A DNA stretch of 13,118 bases from positions 1-13,118 of the forward strand of contig JBBROA010000113.1 of the NCBI GenBank assembly GCA_038229875.1, written 5' to 3'. The position numbers and the translations under genes are program-made. Positions 6,170-12,402 of this stretch are shown here, piece after piece. This stretch comes from JALYUA01 sp038229875 (GTDB lineage: Bacteria > Acidobacteriota > Thermoanaerobaculia > UBA5066 > Gp7-AA6). Under the pieces are notes generated by a model. It did not search any database and had not been told where the DNA came from. It saw nothing but the letters and a program-made list of their open reading frames with translations. Each line of letters begins with the position of its first letter. Within the stretch, counting starts at the first letter, position 1.

Positions 6170-7933
6170 ATGTCCCGCCGCGTCGCTCTCGCCGTATTCG
6201 TCGTGCTCGCTCTCGCCGTCGGAACGGGGCTTCTCGTGCGCTTCGCCGGAGGCGGCGGGATGCCCCGCGTGGCCGCCGGTTCGACGGTTCTCGACGTGGA
6301 CCTCGACGACAGATATCCCGAAGGCCCGCCTTCATCCGGGTTCTCGACCCTGCTCTCCCCCGCCCGAACGACACTGCGCGAGCTCCTCGAGACGATCGAC
6401 CGCGCCGGAACGGACCCGGCCGTGGCAGGCCTCGTGGCGCGGGTCGGCGGCGGGCCGTCGGGAATGGCGCGCGCGCAGGAGATCCGCGACGCGGTGCTGC
6501 GGTTTCGGACCCATCGGAAATTCGCGTGGGCGCAGGCCGAGACGTTCGGGGAAGGTGGCAACGCGACGCACGGATACTTCCTCGCGTCGGCGTTCGATCG
6601 CATCTTCCTGCAGCCCTCGGGAGATCTCTGGCTCTCGGGCGTCGCGCTCGAAACGCCTTTCGTCAGGGGAACATTTGAGAAGCTCGGCGTGCAGCCCGTC
6701 TTCGGAAAGCGCTACGAGTACAAGAACGCCGTCGACTTCTACACCGAGAAGGGATTCACGCCCGCTCACCGCGAAGCGCTCGAGAAGCTCAAGGATTCCT
6801 GGTTCGGGCAGCTCGTCCGCGGCATCGCATCCGGCCGCCGGCTCCCCGAGGCCGACATTCGCGCCGCGATCGACCGGGCGCCGCTGCTCGGCACCGAGGC
6901 TGTCGGCGCGCGTCTCATCGACGAGCTCGCGTACCGCGACCAGGTCGTGCGCCAGGCTCTCTCCCGCGCCGGGCGTTCCGCCGAGATGGTCTCGCTCGCC
7001 CGCTACCGCGCCCGGATCGGCCGGCCGCGCGGCCGCCGGGCAATCGCCCTGATCTACGGCGTCGGAGAAGTCACCCGCGGCCGCAGCGCCGAGAACCCGT
7101 TCGCAGGGTCGCTGACGATGGGCTCGGAGAGCGTGAGCGCCGCGTTCCGCTCGGCGTCGGACGATCCGGCGATCCGCGCAATCGTCTTTCGGGTCGACAG
7201 TCCGGGCGGGTCTTACGTCGCCTCCGACACGATCTGGCGCGAGGTCGCCCGCGCGCGCGAGAAGGGCAAGCCGGTCATCGTGTCGATGGGAGACGTGGCG
7301 GGATCGGGCGGCTACTTCGTCGCGATCGGCGCGGACAAGATCGTCGCGCAGCCGGGGACCATCACCGGGTCGATCGGCGTCTTCGCCGGCAAGTTCGTCA
7401 TTTCGGGACTGCTCGAAAAGCTGGGAGTTTCGTTCGACGAAGTCCACTCCGGCGCCAACGCTCTCCTGTGGGACCCGACCCGCGATTTCTCGCCGGCGGA
7501 GCGCGCGCGCTTCGATGCGTGGCTCGACCGGGTCTACGAGGACTTCACCGCGAAGGTCGCGGCGGGCCGCCGTCTCTCGAAAGACCGCGTCCACGAGATC
7601 GCGCGCGGCCGCATCTGGTCAGGCGAAGACGCGCTCGCATTGAAGCTCGTCGACGAGCTCGGCGGCCTCGAAACGGCCGTGCGGCTGGCGAAGAGATCCG
7701 CGAAGATTCCGCTTTCCGAGAACGTGGCGCTCGAGGTCTTCCCGCGCCCGCGCACCCTCGCGGAGATCGTCCGCTCGCGGATGTTCGGCCGCCGGGAAGC
7801 GGACCGGGAAGACGAAGGAGACGCGCAGATGATCGGCGGCGCGCTGCGGACGCTTCAGCCGCTCGCGAGACGCCTCCATGAGCTGGGTCTCGACGGCCCC
7901 CGCGGCGTTCTCTCGATGCCCGAGGTCCGGTAG
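6170..7933 (+). CDS. sppA: Signal peptide peptidase SppA, 67K (long, tandem-domain) type
   Basis: 587 residues, close to the 618 of Escherichia coli SppA. Membrane-anchored serine protease of the ClpP/crotonase fold that degrades leftover signal peptides. Residues 5-25 form one N-terminal transmembrane helix with RR before it, leaving the body outside the cytoplasm. The protein has two homologous halves: an N-terminal domain (about 35-280) and a C-terminal domain (about 290-520). The catalytic dyad is split between them, as in E. coli. Lys185 in YEYKNAVDFY corresponds to the catalytic Lys209, and Ser379 in GDVAGSGGYF to the nucleophile Ser409. VDSPGGS (342-348) and GTITGSIGVF (396-405) are further family signatures. 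Both catalytic residues are present, so it should be active. The last 65 residues are variable. It is the last gene before the cassette-like region. Confidence 0.95.
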   Translation: MSRRVALAVFVVLALAVGTGLLVRFAGGGGMPRVAAGSTVLDVDLDDRYPEGPPSSGFSTLLSPARTTLRELLETIDRAGTDPAVAGLVARVGGGPSGMARAQEIRDAVLRFRTHRKFAWAQAETFGEGGNATHGYFLASAFDRIFLQPSGDLWLSGVALETPFVRGTFEKLGVQPVFGKRYEYKNAVDFYTEKGFTPAHREALEKLKDSWFGQLVRGIASGRRLPEADIRAAIDRAPLLGTEAVGARLIDELAYRDQVVRQALSRAGRSAEMVSLARYRARIGRPRGRRAIALIYGVGEVTRGRSAENPFAGSLTMGSESVSAAFRSASDDPAIRAIVFRVDSPGGSYVASDTIWREVARAREKGKPVIVSMGDVAGSGGYFVAIGADKIVAQPGTITGSIGVFAGKFVISGLLEKLGVSFDEVHSGANALLWDPTRDFSPAERARFDAWLDRVYEDFTAKVAAGRRLSKDRVHEIARGRIWSGEDALALKLVDELGGLETAVRLAKRSAKIPLSENVALEVFPRPRTLAEIVRSRMFGRREADREDEGDAQMIGGALRTLQPLARRLHELGLDGPRGVLSMPEVR

Positions 7934-7983
7934 TCAAGGTCGCTCCATTTCCGTGGGCGGCGCCAGGGCCGGGCACCGCGCGC

Positions 7984-7990
7984 GTCAGCC
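7984..7990 (-). other. Possible attC R''-box remnant at the distal end of the array
   Basis: On the minus strand GGCTGAC contains the TGA stop of the VOC gene at 7985, the same arrangement as at 8504-8510. No partner box is found before the end of sppA, so this would be a truncated site at the array boundary. Chance is possible. Confidence 0.2.
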
Positions 7991-8344
7991 GGCCGCCTCT
8001 TTCTCGTAGAACTGGAGGCAGACTCCGGACGGCACGATCAAGTGGAATTCGCGACGGCCCCAGAATTTCGTCTCGAGCGGGCCCACGACCGCGGGCACTG
8101 AGCGAAATTCGTCGTACAACGCGTCGAGCCCCGTCACACCGATGCTGAAACTGGAGTTTTCCGCCCACTCCCGGTTGTCGTTCACGACGAGGTTGAAGCC
8201 GATCCCCTGGCGCTCGATCCCCGCCATCTGCTCCGCTTGCCAGACCACCGAGAAGCCGAGGTGCTCTTTGTAAAACGCGACCGCCGCGGCGAGATCTGGG
8301 CCGGCGGGGATCATCGGCGTGACGGAACGAAAGACGGACTTCAT
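7985..8344 (-). CDS. VOC family (glyoxalase/bleomycin-resistance fold) protein 1
   Basis: 119 residues, one complete VOC domain made of two beta-alpha-beta-beta-beta modules. Module 1: SVTPMIPAGPDLAAAVAFYKEHLGFSVVW (residues 7-35, first strand plus the FY-LGF helix). Module 2: SFSIGVTGLDALYDEF, ending FHLIVPSGVCLQFYE (100-114). The terminal Glu sits where VOC enzymes place a metal ligand, but the first strand has no His, so a binding or resistance role is as likely as metalloenzyme activity; the substrate is unknown. The start has GAGGGG about six bases upstream of the ATG at 8344. The stop lies 51 bases from the sppA stop, tail to tail. It is the most distal cassette gene of the proposed array. 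Confidence 0.9.
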   Translation of the reverse strand: MKSVFRSVTPMIPAGPDLAAAVAFYKEHLGFSVVWQAEQMAGIERQGIGFNLVVNDNREWAENSSFSIGVTGLDALYDEFRSVPAVVGPLETKFWGRREFHLIVPSGVCLQFYEKEAAG

Positions 8345-8440
8345 GAGAACCCCTCGGTCCGGAGACGCGCGACACCGGGCTGCAGCGAGAGTAACCCCGC
8401 TCGAAACCTCTCAAGAAGATCAGTGAGTCTCGGCGGCGGC

Positions 8441-8510
8441 GGACCTGGTGGATTGCGCCCACCGCCGGAAAGGGTGGCAGGGGCGCCTCCGGGTCCGCCT
8501 TCCGTCAGGC
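8441..8510 (-). other. Partial attC-like site after VOC protein 2
   Basis: The minus strand shows GCCTGAC at 8504-8510, identical to the R''-type boxes of the sites at 10092-10161 and 11119-11191, and it contains the TGA stop of the VOC gene at 8505. The partner box is not clear: 70 bases away is only a weak ACCTGGT-like sequence, and a GTT core at about 8391-8397 is an alternative end. The 160 bases between the two VOC genes hold nothing else recognisable. Confidence 0.3.
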
Positions 8511-8954
8511 CCTGGGTTCAAATAAATCCCACAGGTTGCCGTAAAGGTCCTGGAACACGGCGACGGTGCCGTAGTCTTCCACCTTTGGCTCCCGAACGAA
8601 GATGACGCCCTTTGCTTTGAACGAGTGGAAGTCGCGCCAGAAATCATCCGTGTAGAGGAATAGGAACACCCGACCGCCGGTCTGATTTCCAATGCGCGAC
8701 GCCTGCTCGTCGCCGACGGCTCGTGCGAGAAGGAGCCGGGATTCGGTTGAACCCGGCGGCGCGATGACCACCCAGCGCTTGGCTTGCTCCGGGACGAAAA
8801 GGTCTTCAACCAGGGTGAAGCCGAGAGTTCCGACATAAAAATCCAGGGCCTCGTCGTACTCGTGCACGACCAGCGCCATCAGGCCGATCGACTGTTTTAC
8901 GGACATATCCGCGCGATCGAGGCCGGGGGACGCCATTGGGGGTACGCGAAGCAT
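8505..8954 (-). CDS. VOC family (glyoxalase/bleomycin-resistance fold) protein 2
   Basis: 149 residues from the ATG at 8954. The VOC domain starts near residue 20: SIGLMALVVHEYDEALDFYVGTLGFTLVED (about 22-51), then WVVIAPPGS and a second module FLFLYTDDFWRDFHSFKAKGV ending AVFQDLYGNLWDLFEP. Homologues usually begin at MSVKQ (residue 17, ATG at 8906), but that codon has no ribosome site. The upstream ATG has AGAGG seven bases before it and lies only 14 bases beyond the attC-like site at 8969-9038, the compact leader expected of a cassette. The true start is one of these two. The stop codon is embedded in the R''-type box at 8504-8510. Substrate unknown. Confidence 0.88.
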   Translation of the reverse strand: MLRVPPMASPGLDRADMSVKQSIGLMALVVHEYDEALDFYVGTLGFTLVEDLFVPEQAKRWVVIAPPGSTESRLLLARAVGDEQASRIGNQTGGRVFLFLYTDDFWRDFHSFKAKGVIFVREPKVEDYGTVAVFQDLYGNLWDLFEPRA

Positions 8955-8968
8955 CCGACATCCTCTGC

Positions 8969-9038
8969 GCCCAACTCACCAGGGCTCCGAGACGCGGGCG
9001 GCAAGGCTGGCGGCGGCCGCCGCGACACGATTTTAGGC
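8969..9038 (-). other. attC-like recombination site (70 bp)
   Basis: On the minus strand the R'' end reads GCCTAAA (one mismatch to RYYYAAC) and the R' end GTTGGGC (perfect GTTRRRY). Inside is an imperfect stem: CCGAGACGCGG on the left pairs with CCGCGACACGA on the right at 8 of 11 positions. A GC-rich palindrome follows near the centre. Length is exactly 70 bp, as for two other sites. The next gene begins 14 bases after R'. Confidence 0.5.
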
Positions 9039-9339
9039 CTCGGCATTCCCGTCCTCCGACACCGGGTCGTGCGACAGCTCGATCGCCACCTAAGAGAACC
9101 CAAGGGTCGCGTTGGTATTGAAAACCACCAGACTGCTCTTGAGTGAAAGTACCCTGTCCGCTTGGCGCTCCCGCCGTTCGTCTCGAAGCTCGGCGGGGGC
9201 GGCGGCAGACCGGACGAAGGTGAACCGCACTCATGGGGACGGCCGCCGCCTGCGATCCCTGTGAACGGAGGCATGCCAGTTGAAAGCGGGCGAGCCCCGC
9301 TGCAGAGGTCCGATCGACGGGACGTCTTCAAGGCCAACC
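9039..9339 (-). other. 301-base stretch without a recognisable gene, downstream of the DUF4386 gene
   Basis: No reading frame here looks real in any frame. It separates the DUF4386 stop from its proposed attC site, unusually far for a cassette, and may be the relic of another cassette. The only structure seen is the small hairpin at 9285-9301. Confidence 0.4.
9285..9301 (-). terminator. Candidate hairpin after the DUF4386 gene
   Basis: AGCGGG and CCCGCT form a 6-bp GC-rich stem with a 5-base loop, about 40 bases after the stop, followed on the minus strand by TTTC. The T run is short, so it is a weak intrinsic terminator at best. The adjoining CTGCAG resembles the L-box region of the attC-like sites, so a decayed site is an alternative. 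Confidence 0.25.
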
Positions 9340-10017
9340 TCAGTCCGCTTGCGTCGGCGCTGGCGCGGCAACGCCCTTGATGATCAGCCACACCGCCAGC
9401 CCCACCTCGAAAAGCATGACCGGATACCACATGAACGACGTGACCGGGCCACTCAGCAATCCCGCGAGCTGAAGCGGAAAGCAGATGACGGGCAGGATTG
9501 ATCCAAGCACGCCGAGCCAGGCGAGTGGGGCCGGGATCATGCGACCGCGGAGGAGGAGCCATGAGAAAAGCAGGCTCCCCACGGCGAAGAAGGCCGCGCT
9601 TGCGGTGAACGACGCTTCCATCTTCAGGAAGAATGCGCCGAGCGCGGATGCTGCCCCGGGGTCGAGTGCAGCACCTTCGGGCCCCGAGAGCCACACGAGG
9701 CCGAGCGTCTTCGACACGTCCATGCCGCCGATGCCTTCCGCGACCCGGCAGGCCAGCGCCAGCAATGCCAGATCGCGATCCTGCCCTCGCGTGATCGAGT
9801 AAAGGGTCACGCCAAGCACCAGCGCGCAGAAGTTTCCAATCAGACCGAACACGACGGTCAGGCGCACCTCTGTCGCGTGCCGGGCGATCTCTGCGAGTTG
9901 CGCGGCGACCCCCTCTCCGCCCGTGACACGCTTGAACAGAACGATGCTCGCCATCGTGGCCGCGATGTAAACCAGGAACGTAATCCCGGCGATTCTTGCG
10001 TTCGTCCGGCGAGTCAT
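9340..10017 (-). CDS. DUF4386 family integral membrane protein
   Basis: 225 residues from the ATG at 10017. This start matches the family N-terminus (MTRRTNARIAGITFLVYI) and has GGAGG four bases upstream; the longer frame to 10119 would run into the attC-like site and encodes nothing membrane-like. About six transmembrane segments: roughly 8-27, 50-72, about 85, 125-150, 158-183 and 192-212. Landmarks are the first helix ARIAGITFLVYIAATMAS and a central FFLKMEASFTASAAFF segment. DUF4386 proteins are bacterial membrane proteins of unknown function, often in isolated or accessory loci. The leader between the upstream site and the ATG is 74 bases. The gene is the fifth cassette counted from the right. 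Confidence 0.85.
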   Translation of the reverse strand: MTRRTNARIAGITFLVYIAATMASIVLFKRVTGGEGVAAQLAEIARHATEVRLTVVFGLIGNFCALVLGVTLYSITRGQDRDLALLALACRVAEGIGGMDVSKTLGLVWLSGPEGAALDPGAASALGAFFLKMEASFTASAAFFAVGSLLFSWLLLRGRMIPAPLAWLGVLGSILPVICFPLQLAGLLSGPVTSFMWYPVMLFEVGLAVWLIIKGVAAPAPTQAD

Positions 10018-10091
10018 GGGCCCTCCGAAGGGATGTTCGGCGTTGCCCATCGCCTCGAATGCGTCTTGCGGCTTCCGTCGAGTTTTGGGCG

Positions 10092-10161
10092 GCCTGACGT
10101 CCCGAAACACAGCGGACATGGCAGCGCATCGGAGGGCGCCCGGGGCATCGCGATGTCAGGC
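10092..10161 (-). other. attC-like recombination site (70 bp)
   Basis: Perfect terminal 7-bp inverted repeat: GCCTGAC at 10092-10098 and GTCAGGC at 10155-10161. Pairing continues inward over five of the next seven positions. It starts 9 bases after the stop of the membrane gene at 10171. The box reads GTCAGGC where canonical R' is GTTRRRY, one base off at the crossover triplet, so it may be inactive or a variant. Confidence 0.5.
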
Positions 10162-10170
10162 AGGACGCAC

Positions 10171-10548
10171 TCACCGCCCATGAAGCGCCTTCCTTTTGAA
10201 TAACCAGATGAGAAGCTCGCCGAGAAGCGGACCTCCGACCAGGAGGTAGAGGGGGACAAACAGGAAAATCAGAGCTGAAGTCGAGGAGAGATGCACGAAC
10301 GACGCGTCGATGTAAGCCCAGCAGGTGAAGATGAGTGCAATCAGAGACACGGACAGACTCGCTTTCGCCCCGGCGCCGGATCGGCTCCGCAAAAGGACGT
10401 AGCCCGCAAGCGCGGCGTATGGCATCAAAGCCCAGCCGACAAGCAGATTGGGGCGCCAGGTCCAACCTGCCGCACGCGCCATCAACACGGCGGTCACGAC
10501 GGCCGCCACGACCAGGGCCGAAAGCGACAGAGCAGTGGAACGCTTCAC
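10171..10548 (-). CDS. Small four-helix membrane protein, unrecognised
   Basis: 125 residues. GTG start at 10548 with AAGG seven bases upstream. Four hydrophobic segments: about 5-26, 35-53, 64-83 and 90-116, with a positively charged end (WLFKRKALHGR). The helix spacing and short loops suggest a small integral inner-membrane protein. I see no family signature or catalytic residue. It is preceded 33 bases upstream by one attC-like site and followed 9 bases downstream by another, so it is a complete compact cassette of about 490 bases. Confidence 0.75.
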   Translation of the reverse strand: MKRSTALSLSALVVAAVVTAVLMARAAGWTWRPNLLVGWALMPYAALAGYVLLRSRSGAGAKASLSVSLIALIFTCWAYIDASFVHLSSTSALIFLFVPLYLLVGGPLLGELLIWLFKRKALHGR

Positions 10549-10581
10549 TGCCGCACCTTGCGTAACGTTCCAGGACTCGCC

Positions 10582-10651
10582 GCCTGACCGCGTGTGCTGT
10601 GCCGCATGCGGAGGCTTTCGAGGCTAGGTCGGCCGGAGCGAAGGGTCAGAC
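10582..10651 (-). other. attC-like recombination site (70 bp)
   Basis: On the minus strand it begins GTCTGAC and ends GTCAGGC; the two boxes pair with one G-T wobble. Internal pairing is weaker than in its neighbours (GCTGTGCCG against GCTCCGGC). It lies 31 bases after the VOC pseudogene stop and 33 bases before the next start. Its length equals that of the sites at 8969 and 10092. Confidence 0.45.
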
Positions 10652-10682
10652 CGCACGTTCGTACTGAGGCCGACCGTTCGGG

Positions 10683-11070
10683 TCATTGGCCGGCAAGCGG
10701 TTGCCAGAGTTCTACTTTGTTTCCTTCCGGATCGATCACCCAGGCAAACTTTCCGTACTCGGAATCGTCGACCTTCCCGAGAACGTTGCAGCTTTCTTCA
10801 CGCAAGACTTTGACCAGGGCGTGGAGATCCTCCACCCGGTAGTTGACCATGAAAGTTGCAGTGCGGGGCGCAAACTGGTCACTTTGCTCCGAGGCGATAG
10901 ACCAGGCGGTTGTTCCGGCAAACGGCTTACCTTCAGCGTCGGTCCAGGTGAAAGCCGCGCCACCCCATTTCTGAACATCGACTCCGAGGTGCCGCTTGTA
11001 CCAGGCCCTGTAGCGCCGGGGCGTCTTTCGCTTTGAAGAAGATGGCGCCAATGCCAGTGACTCGCTTCAT
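10683..11070 (-). pseudogene. VOC family protein 3, single frameshift
   Basis: The natural start is the ATG at 11070, with GGAGG five bases upstream, beginning MKRVTGIGAIFFKAKDAPAL. That frame then fails. The conserved continuation RAWYKRHLGVDVQKWGG is in the frame that ends at 10683 (ending VIDPEGNKVELWQPLAGQ). The span is 388 bases, one more than a 129-codon gene, so removing one base near 11006-11013 (CTACAGGGCC on the minus strand) restores a 128-residue VOC protein. The rest shows no decay: the domain is complete (NYRVEDLHALV, SEYGKFAWVIDPEGNKVELW) and the ribosome site is intact. It is therefore either a very recent mutation or a sequencing/assembly error. If error, this is a normal VOC cassette gene. 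Confidence 0.8.
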
Positions 11071-11118
11071 AGAACCTCCAAAGTCGAGTGGTGGTGAGTG
11101 AGAGTGTTTTTTTCTGCG

Positions 11119-11191
11119 GCCTGGCCGGTGGCGGCTCAGCTCCGGCGACGGCGGCGAAGCCGACGGCGTCCGCTGCAGCCGCGGGTCAGGC
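11119..11191 (-). other. attC-like recombination site (73 bp)
   Basis: On the minus strand: GCCTGAC, then CCGCGGCTGCAGCGGACGCC, a GGCTTCGCC tip, the returning arm CGGAGCTGAGCC, and GCCAGGC. The arm GCTGCAGCGGACGCC is the same as in the 12224-12353 site, including the extra G that has no partner in the returning arm. The R' box departs from GTTRRRY at two positions. Confidence 0.55.
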
Positions 11192-11234
11192 GCCGAGCCG
11201 TAACCAGGCGAGATGGTCAGTAATTCTGCCGTAC

Positions 11235-11594
11235 CTACCGTTTCGGCTCTTCGTAGAGCCCGAACTCGTTGCCGACCGGATCGGTAAAGGCGGCAAACGC
11301 CCCCATGTTCTGCCCGATATCCGTGCGCGGCGTGACGACTCCGCCGCCGGCCTGCTCAATGCGCTTCATCGACTCTGTGATGCTGTCGACCATGATGTAG
11401 GTCCGAGTGCGCTCATCGGGCGTCCGATCCCCCTCCTTGACCCACGTACCACTCACACCCCCCGCGTCATCGAAGGCCAGGTTGCCGTCTCCGCGTTCCC
11501 GCACCTTCCATCCGAAGATGTCCGAATAGAAGCGCGCGGAATCCTCGGCGCGGTCAGCTGGGATTTCGAGATAACAGATCTTGCCGTGGGGCAT
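11235..11594 (-). CDS. VOC family (glyoxalase/bleomycin-resistance fold) protein 4
   Basis: 119 residues from the ATG at 11594 (MPHGKICYLEIPADRAEDSARFYSDIFGWKV), the start homologues use, with GGAG seven bases upstream. The frame extends to 11678, but the extra residues are Arg-rich and unlike the family. Module 1 is residues 4-42. Module 2 runs from YIMVDSITESMKRIEQAGG to AFTDPVGNEFGLYEEP. The Glu near the end (LYEEP) occupies the usual second metal-ligand position; a first-strand His is absent. It resembles the subgroup often annotated simply as VOC family protein; the substrate is unknown. It is followed 43 bases later by an attC-like site. The long 178-base leader contains a possible promoter at 11655-11660. 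Confidence 0.9.
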   Translation of the reverse strand: MPHGKICYLEIPADRAEDSARFYSDIFGWKVRERGDGNLAFDDAGGVSGTWVKEGDRTPDERTRTYIMVDSITESMKRIEQAGGGVVTPRTDIGQNMGAFAAFTDPVGNEFGLYEEPKR

Positions 11595-11654
11595 GTGGAT
11601 GCTCCGGGACCGCGCCGGCGGCCTACGCTCACGGCGTGGACCGGCACGCCACGA

Positions 11655-11660
11655 AGTATA
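11655..11660 (-). promoter_or_regulatory. Candidate internal promoter for VOC protein 4
   Basis: TATACT on the minus strand, with a weak GAGACT -35 at 17 bases spacing, 60 bases before the VOC start. It lies in the longest leader of the array, as expected for a cassette carrying its own promoter. Confidence 0.35.
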
Positions 11661-11772
11661 GCTCTCCCGGCGAAGCAAGTCTCAGAGCTGGGTCCGGACA
11701 GCGTTTGACCTCGGGTATCGTGAAACAGCGTCCTTCCGCGACTTTCCCTTGCGCCTTACTGCGCCACTCGCC

Positions 11773-11848
11773 GCTTAACGGTCTGCGCGGCAGCGGCGAG
11801 CGAAGAGGCGAAGCCGATAAGCGAGTCCGCTGCACCGGCGTGATAGGC
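11773..11848 (-). other. attC-like recombination site (76 bp)
   Basis: On the minus strand it begins GCCTATC (one mismatch to RYYYAAC) and ends GTTAAGC (perfect GTTRRRY). GCAGCGG pairs with CCGCTGC as the L-type stem, followed on the first arm by the unpaired A also present at 12224-12353 (GCAGCGGAC). A GGCTTCGCC tip is shared with the 11119 site. It lies 20 bases after the stop of the frameshifted membrane gene. Confidence 0.55.
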
Positions 11849-11868
11849 GCGGTGCGTCGAGGTAAGCA

Positions 11869-12212
11869 TCACGCCACCTCCCGCCTTCGGTATCTCCGAA
11901 AGTCCCATTCCATGTAATGCCACATCACAAGACCGAATACGAGACCATCAAGCAGAGCGATGCCAACGATTGGAAGGATGACTCGCGGCAGAAACGTCGA
12001 CGGTATGCCGGCAATGAACGACCCATGGTCTCTTGACACTGGTGGTTCAAGATGTAAACACCGACCACGGCTAGGGCCGCCATGCCTCCACCAAAGACGA
12101 GAACCCCATCGACCAGGATAAACCGCGAGCCGCGCGAGCGATGCTTCGACCAGCGCAGGGCCTGCCGAGGGCGAAGATCGACCAGGAACGGCAAGAGTCT
12201 CCGTGAAGTCAT
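11869..12212 (-). pseudogene. Small membrane protein gene with one frameshift
   Basis: The ATG at 12212 lies 11 bases after the attC-like site. The first frame encodes a basic N-terminus and one transmembrane helix (VDGVLVFGGGMAALAVVGVYIL), then degenerates and stops at 11925. The next frame continues with convincing sequence: a second helix (ILPIVGIALLDGLVFGLVMW) and a basic end, HYMEWDFRRYRRREVA, with its stop at 11869. The span of 344 bases is one short of 115 codons, so a missing base near 12036-12042 would join them into a 114-residue two-helix protein. Family unknown. Whether it is a true mutation or a sequence error cannot be told here. GC is lower than in the left half of the window. 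Confidence 0.65.
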
Positions 12213-12223
12213 AGCTTTGCCGC

Positions 12224-12353
12224 GCCTAACGGCGTTGGAGCTCAGCGGCGCCACCCGCCTAAGCTGGCTAGCTAAGCCACGGCTGTTCGACGGCAGGCGC
12301 GAGATCATTGCCGAGCTCGCCCGGGTGGCGTCCGCTGCAGCGAGGGGTTAGGC
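12224..12353 (-). other. attC-like recombination site (130 bp) with full canonical architecture
   Basis: Ends are GCCTAAC (12224-12230) and GTTAGGC (12347-12353), perfect RYYYAAC/GTTRRRY boxes pairing over 7 bp. Inside lies an unpaired spacer of 9 and 5 bases. Then 12240-12257 pairs with 12322-12341 as an 18-bp stem. Two bases on the right arm, 12331 and 12338 (A and G on the minus strand), have no partner. Two bulged bases on one arm are the extrahelical bases that set attC orientation, here for the minus strand. The 64-base terminal loop corresponds to the variable terminal structure. Size is within the 60-140 bp range of attC sites. Confidence 0.78.
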
Positions 12354-12402
12354 GTCACTCCCCTGATGGTGGGAGCTGGACTCTTTTGATCGAAGCGGTG
12401 CG

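Larger units (their letters stand above)
7984..12353 (-). mobile_element. Putative integron gene-cassette array (no integrase in window)
   Basis: Seven short minus-strand genes, each as a rule followed by an attC-like inverted-repeat element: 8969-9038, 10092-10161, 10582-10651, 11119-11191, 11773-11848 and 12224-12353, with remnants at 8504-8510 and 7984-7990. Gene, then site, then next gene after a leader of 11 to about 180 bases is the layout of integron cassettes. The gene content (VOC proteins, small membrane proteins, orphans) is typical of environmental cassettes. With this polarity the attI/intI end would lie right of the window and sppA marks the distal end. No integrase, attI or transposase is visible, so an integrase-less cluster (CALIN) is equally possible. 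Several sites depart from the GTT core and may be decayed. Confidence 0.65.

Noticed and set aside
8352..8390. Imperfect hairpin (CTCGGTCCGG with CCGGGCTGCAGCGAG) in the leader of VOC protein 1
   Set aside because: It shares CTGCAGCGAG with the 12224 site but lacks flanking R boxes and needs a five-base bulge; not enough to call a site or regulator.
8897..10465. A 522-residue minus-strand open frame across the DUF4386 and small membrane genes
   Set aside because: Arg-rich, no domain; it crosses two genes with clear transmembrane patterns in another frame.
7984..12353. CRISPR array as explanation for the repeated elements
   Set aside because: Elements are hundreds of bases apart, not near-identical, and separated by genes; no short direct repeats with uniform spacers.
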